A stretch of 7,384 bases of DNA from Bryobacterales bacterium (GTDB taxonomy: Bacteria; Acidobacteriota; Terriglobia; Bryobacterales; Bryobacteraceae): NCBI GenBank assembly GCA_003132865.1, contig PKYZ01000845.1, positions 1 through 7,384 of the forward strand, read 5' to 3'. This document shows positions 5,090-7,384 of the stretch, one piece after another. A program made the position numbers and the translations under genes. Numbering within the stretch: the first letter of the stretch is position 1; the number at the start of each line of letters is the position of its first letter. The notes under the pieces were generated by a model, which worked only from the letters and a program-made list of their open reading frames with translations, ran no database searches and was not told the origin of the DNA.

Positions 5090-5439
5090 CTACTCGGTTT
5101 GGTCTTGCCGGTCATTCCCGGCCCAACTAATGCACATCCCGTTTCGCCGGCTCGGGATGCCATTGGAGCCAGTGATCCCCGTCACCGATGCCTAACCCTC
5201 GTTCTGAAGAACTCCTCCTCGTTGCCTGCTGCATGCGGGATAGTGCGGTCATGGCTGTGAGACAATGTGTGCTGTCGTTCTTGATTGTGACCCTGATCGC
5301 GGCGGTTGTAGTCAACAGGAGGGCGGGCTTCGATACCGCACATGACGGGGCAGAGTTTCCATTTTTTCACCTCTGTGCGGTTTGTGTTCGATTGGCTCGC
5401 GGGACCCGGTGCCTACGCGCTGCGGAGGAGAGAGAGAAT

Positions 5440-5526
5440 ATGAGCCTGCGATGGTTTCTAAACGCTATGCCGCTGCTTACCAGTGGGTGGCCCTGGTCCG
5501 CAAGGCTTCTCCCGCTGCGGCCATGA
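5440..5526 (+). CDS. Possible 28-aa leader ORF overlapping the MBL-fold gene start
   Basis: The ATG at 5440 is preceded at 9 bases by AGGAG (5426-5430), a far better ribosome binding site than any in front of the hydrolase gene. The product begins MSLRWFLNAMPLLTSGWPW and ends in a Leu/Arg/Pro-rich tail. Its TGA (5524-5526) overlaps the hydrolase ATG (5523) as ATGA, so ribosomes ending here could restart on the hydrolase. This suggests a leader peptide that couples or regulates translation. The frame is also open upstream to ATG 5251, so a longer product cannot be excluded. Confidence 0.4.
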   Translation: MSLRWFLNAMPLLTSGWPWSARLLPLRP

Positions 5527-6335
5527 CGCCATTTCTGTGCAAGACTTGTGGCACTCAATTCGCGCCTTCCATTCAATCGCCTCCACGCTGCCCTATCTGC
5601 GAGGACGAACGGCAATACGTTGGATACGGAGGCCAGGAGTGGCTGACACTCCCCCAGTTGCAGCGAACTCATCGCAACCTGATTCGTGAAGAGGAGCCCG
5701 GATTGCATTCGATTGTAACGGAGCCGGACTTCGCAATTGGCGAGAGAGCATTTCTCATTCAGACGAACGAAGGGAATCTGCTCTGGGATTGTCTGGCTCT
5801 CATCAGTCCAGAAACAATCGAGAGAGTCCGGTCGCTCGGAGGGATTCGAGCTATAGCGATCTCGCACCCACATTTCTACACGACAATGATCGAATGGAGC
5901 TGCGAGTTCGGTGATGCCCCTATTCATCTGAACGCCCGCGACCAGCGGTGGGTGATGAGGCCTGACGCATGCATTCGGTTTTGGAACGGGGATCGCTTCG
6001 AGTTATTTGGCGGTCTGAGCCTGAACAGGACGGGAGGCCATTTTGACGGATTTCAGGTCGCGCTGTGGCCGGGCGGCGCTGCCGGACAAGGCGTCCTGCT
6101 GGCGGGAGACCAACCACAGGTGTGCGCCGACCGGCGGTGGGTCACGTTCATGTACAGCTACCCGAACTACATTCCACTTTGCGCCAAAGCGGTCAAGTAC
6201 GTTTCTTCCACACTCCAGGCCCTGCGGTTCGAAAGGCTCTACGGAGCCTTCCCTAATCGGACCATCCTTCATGACGCCAAGGGCGCCATCGTGCGATCGG
6301 CAGACAGGTATCTGCGGGCTCTCGCGATCACGTAG
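5523..6335 (+). CDS. MBL-fold metallo-hydrolase with N-terminal zinc ribbon
   Basis: 270 residues. The N-terminus has Cys6-x2-Cys9 (CKTCG) and Cys23-x2-Cys26 (CPICEDERQYVG), a rubredoxin/zinc-ribbon-like site. A metallo-beta-lactamase-like body follows: AISHPHFYTTMIEW (112-125), TGGH with His173, and LLAGD with Asp196. The usual HxHxDH motif is altered: His115-Pro-His117-Phe-Tyr lacks the expected Asp and third His, so the metal site is incomplete or unusual. This combination matches a family of about 270 residues annotated simply as MBL-fold hydrolases; no substrate is known to me. The start at 5523 is chosen because the zinc ribbon begins right there and the ATG overlaps the stop of the leader ORF. 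An in-frame ATG at 5451 would add 24 residues of low-complexity sequence. GC is lower than in the left part of the window. Confidence 0.85.
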   Translation: MTPFLCKTCGTQFAPSIQSPPRCPICEDERQYVGYGGQEWLTLPQLQRTHRNLIREEEPGLHSIVTEPDFAIGERAFLIQTNEGNLLWDCLALISPETIERVRSLGGIRAIAISHPHFYTTMIEWSCEFGDAPIHLNARDQRWVMRPDACIRFWNGDRFELFGGLSLNRTGGHFDGFQVALWPGGAAGQGVLLAGDQPQVCADRRWVTFMYSYPNYIPLCAKAVKYVSSTLQALRFERLYGAFPNRTILHDAKGAIVRSADRYLRALAIT

Positions 6336-6633
6336 CACTCGACGACCTGCACGGCTGGAAGTGGAGCAGCGTCCCCTCGCCGATCGCGTCGCCCATCCGC
6401 GCGCTGGCGGTAGCGGATGGAAGGCGCTGGCCCCGCGCACCATCTCGTCGCCGATGGCGCCGCCCCACCCGCACGCACAGTCGCGGCGACGGACCGCGGG
6501 CAACGGGCGGCGGAGCGGGCAGCCGAGCCGTCGCGCCACATAGCTACGATCGAGCGGGCTTGCGCGCGAAGGCGGCGGGGTTGCGGGTTTGTCATTGGCG
6601 CATGTGATGACGGCGCGCGCGGCGCAAGCACCA

Positions 6634-6669
6634 TTTCGGGGGAGACACCTTTTGCTAATAACCCCGAAA
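6634..6669. repeat. 8-bp inverted repeat before the flavodoxin-like gene
   Basis: TTTCGGGG (6634-6641) and CCCCGAAA (6662-6669) flank a 20-base, AT-richer loop. It could be a hairpin or a regulator site 75 bases upstream of the next start codon. No U-run follows, so a classical terminator is unlikely. Confidence 0.4.
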
Positions 6670-6670
6670 G

Positions 6671-6688
6671 TGTGTACCCTGTGTACCC
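6671..6688. repeat. Perfect tandem 9-base repeat, TGTGTACCC twice
   Basis: TGTGTACCC is repeated exactly, head to tail, directly after the inverted repeat and about 55 bases before the flavodoxin-like start codon. The 9-base unit ending in ACCC resembles the GGTTTACCC tandem at 1352-1378 in length and form, but I cannot tell whether they are related. Confidence 0.55.
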
Positions 6689-6743
6689 CCCTTATTGACG
6701 CGCCCGGCTTGTGGAATTCCGGTGCGCTTTCTACCCTAGGATT

Positions 6744-7343
6744 ATGCTGAAACTCGCGAAACGACTCGCGTTGGTGGCGCTGCTGATTGCCGGAGCCGGT
6801 AGTGCTGCATCGCCGGTGCGTATCTTGATCGCCTACCACTCCCAGACGGGCAACACCGCGAAGCTGGCTGCCGCCGTACGCGAAGGCGCCGCGTCAGTCG
6901 CGGGAGTCGAGGTTCTGCTGCGCTCGGTCGATGAGGCCGGCACGGAGGACATCGTTAAATCCGACGGCATCCTGCTCGGCACACCCGTTCACTGGGGTAA
7001 CCTCTCGGCTGAGTCCAAACGGTTTCTTGATCGCATGGGCGAAGTCCTTGGCAAAACGAGCAAGATGCTCGGCGAGGGCCGTACCGCGGGGGTGTTCTGC
7101 ACCGCCGGTAGCATCTCCAACGGGCAGGAGATGGCGCGGTTGGCGGCCATCGCAGCCTTTCTGGATATGCGCTTCATGGTCATTGGCGGCGTCAATGACG
7201 AGGGGTTTGGTTCGCTGGGCCCGCAAGCTGTGACGGGCGGCTCACCACCTGGTGTTAACGACCGAGATCGAGCCGAGGCGCGGCGCTTTGGAGAGCGCTT
7301 CGCCCGCCTCACGTGGCAGTTCCGGGCGGGGGCGAAGCCGTAG
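6744..7343 (+). CDS. Exported flavodoxin/WrbA-like FMN protein
   Basis: 199 residues. Residues 1-22 are a clear Sec signal peptide: Lys/Arg at 3-7, a hydrophobic core LALVALLIAGAG, and a small-residue cleavage region SAA before SPV. The mature part starts with the flavodoxin strand and FMN phosphate loop ILIAYHSQTGNTAKLA (Ser33-x-Thr35-Gly-x-Thr38), then GTPVHWGNLSAESKRFLDR (79-97) and FCTAGSISNGQE (118-129), which align with the FMN-binding loops of WrbA-type NAD(P)H:quinone oxidoreductases. The late GGVNDEGFG...GSPPG part also fits that family. Likely role: FMN-dependent electron transfer or quinone reduction outside the cytoplasmic membrane. The ATG at 6744 is chosen because it gives the signal peptide intact; AGGA (6738-6741) lies only two bases from it, so the ribosome binding site is poor. 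The upstream GTG at 6711 is less likely. Confidence 0.85.
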   Translation: MLKLAKRLALVALLIAGAGSAASPVRILIAYHSQTGNTAKLAAAVREGAASVAGVEVLLRSVDEAGTEDIVKSDGILLGTPVHWGNLSAESKRFLDRMGEVLGKTSKMLGEGRTAGVFCTAGSISNGQEMARLAAIAAFLDMRFMVIGGVNDEGFGSLGPQAVTGGSPPGVNDRDRAEARRFGERFARLTWQFRAGAKP

Positions 7344-7384
7344 GCCGCTCAGATGGCGCGCATGAATCATGGATGCGGCGCCTT

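Larger units (their letters stand above)
4387..5439. other. Long stretch without a convincing gene
   Basis: Apart from the 40-bp repeat copy and the minus-strand remnant at 4781-5089, I find no gene I can support. A plus-strand frame at 4385-5071 is long but has the wrong codon-position pattern where I checked it. A plus-strand frame from ATG 5251 to 5526 includes one hydrophobic segment (CVLSFLIVTLIAAVVV), but it lacks a good ribosome binding site and its codon use is flat. No tRNA, CRISPR or rRNA pattern is seen. Confidence 0.5.
6336..6743. other. Gene-free stretch between the hydrolase and flavodoxin genes
   Basis: No convincing coding frame is present. From 6340 to 6630 the DNA is very GC-rich and both strands show only Arg/Ala/Pro-rich frames of the sort produced by chance. 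From 6634 on it becomes less GC-rich and contains an inverted repeat and a tandem repeat, and it is the likely control region of the flavodoxin-like gene. Confidence 0.5.

Noticed and set aside
5188..5526. 112-codon plus-strand frame with a hydrophobic segment upstream of the hydrolase
   Set aside because: There is no good ribosome binding site at its starts and third-position GC is only about 60%. Only the last 28 codons have a proper translation signal and are kept as a leader ORF.
2174..6706. 14-base match CGGGCGCGTCAATA (2174-2187) in inverted form at 6693-6706
   Set aside because: A single 14-mer match on either strand is not far from chance in a window of this size, and the flanks do not extend it.
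6003..6839. 278-codon minus-strand frame across the end of the hydrolase and the following gap
   Set aside because: It overlaps a real gene antisense and also crosses the flavodoxin-like start; low-complexity Arg/Ser/Pro composition and no family resemblance.

Overview
The window comes from a high-GC bacterium. My best guess is an Acidobacteriota of the Solibacter/Bryobacter/Paludibaculum type. That rests on the general look of the metallo-hydrolase at 5523-6335 and of the tiny CPCG proteins at 1488-1658 and 1886-1999, so it is an impression and not a proof. The setting is accessory: densely packed overlapping genes at the left end, several long stretches without a clear gene, repeats, and a lower-GC cassette inside high-GC DNA.

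Left part (1-1215): the last 24 codons of an unidentified gene overlap, through ATGA, a complete RecB/Cas4/AddB-type PD-(D/E)XK nuclease. It has all catalytic residues, cysteines placed as for an Fe-S cluster, and a possible sliding-clamp-binding peptide. The nuclease end overlaps a 41-codon ORF with a very good ribosome binding site. The arrangement looks like a phage or mobile-element recombination operon. A dense cluster of TTTTGGG/CCCAAAA inverted repeats follows (1221-1326).

Region 1430-2268: two tiny basic paralogous proteins (GRPR...RCPCGA) are encoded at 1488-1658 and 1886-1999. The first has a near-consensus sigma-70 promoter so close to its ATG that its mRNA may be leaderless. A 40-bp repeat (1756-1795) lies between them and recurs at 4564-4603.

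Region 2269-4254, minus strand: a two-gene operon encodes a DUF262 protein (DGQQR ParB/sulfiredoxin-like domain, no fused HNH nuclease) and a HEPN-domain protein with an intact R-x4-H ribonuclease motif. The genes are adjacent, with the second gene's RBS inside the first gene. GC is about 50%, against 63-80% to the left. This is the best candidate for an antiviral or toxin-antitoxin-like system in the window: the DUF262 protein would sense or switch, and the HEPN protein would cut RNA.

Region 4255-5439 has no gene I can stand behind. It carries the second repeat copy, a possible 46-codon ORF, and on the minus strand an open frame without a normal start codon but with coding-like base use, probably a gene remnant.

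Right part (5440-7343, plus strand): a 28-codon leader ORF overlaps through ATGA an MBL-fold hydrolase with an N-terminal zinc ribbon. After a 408-base gap comes a flavodoxin/WrbA-like protein with a clear signal peptide, which is unusual for that fold.
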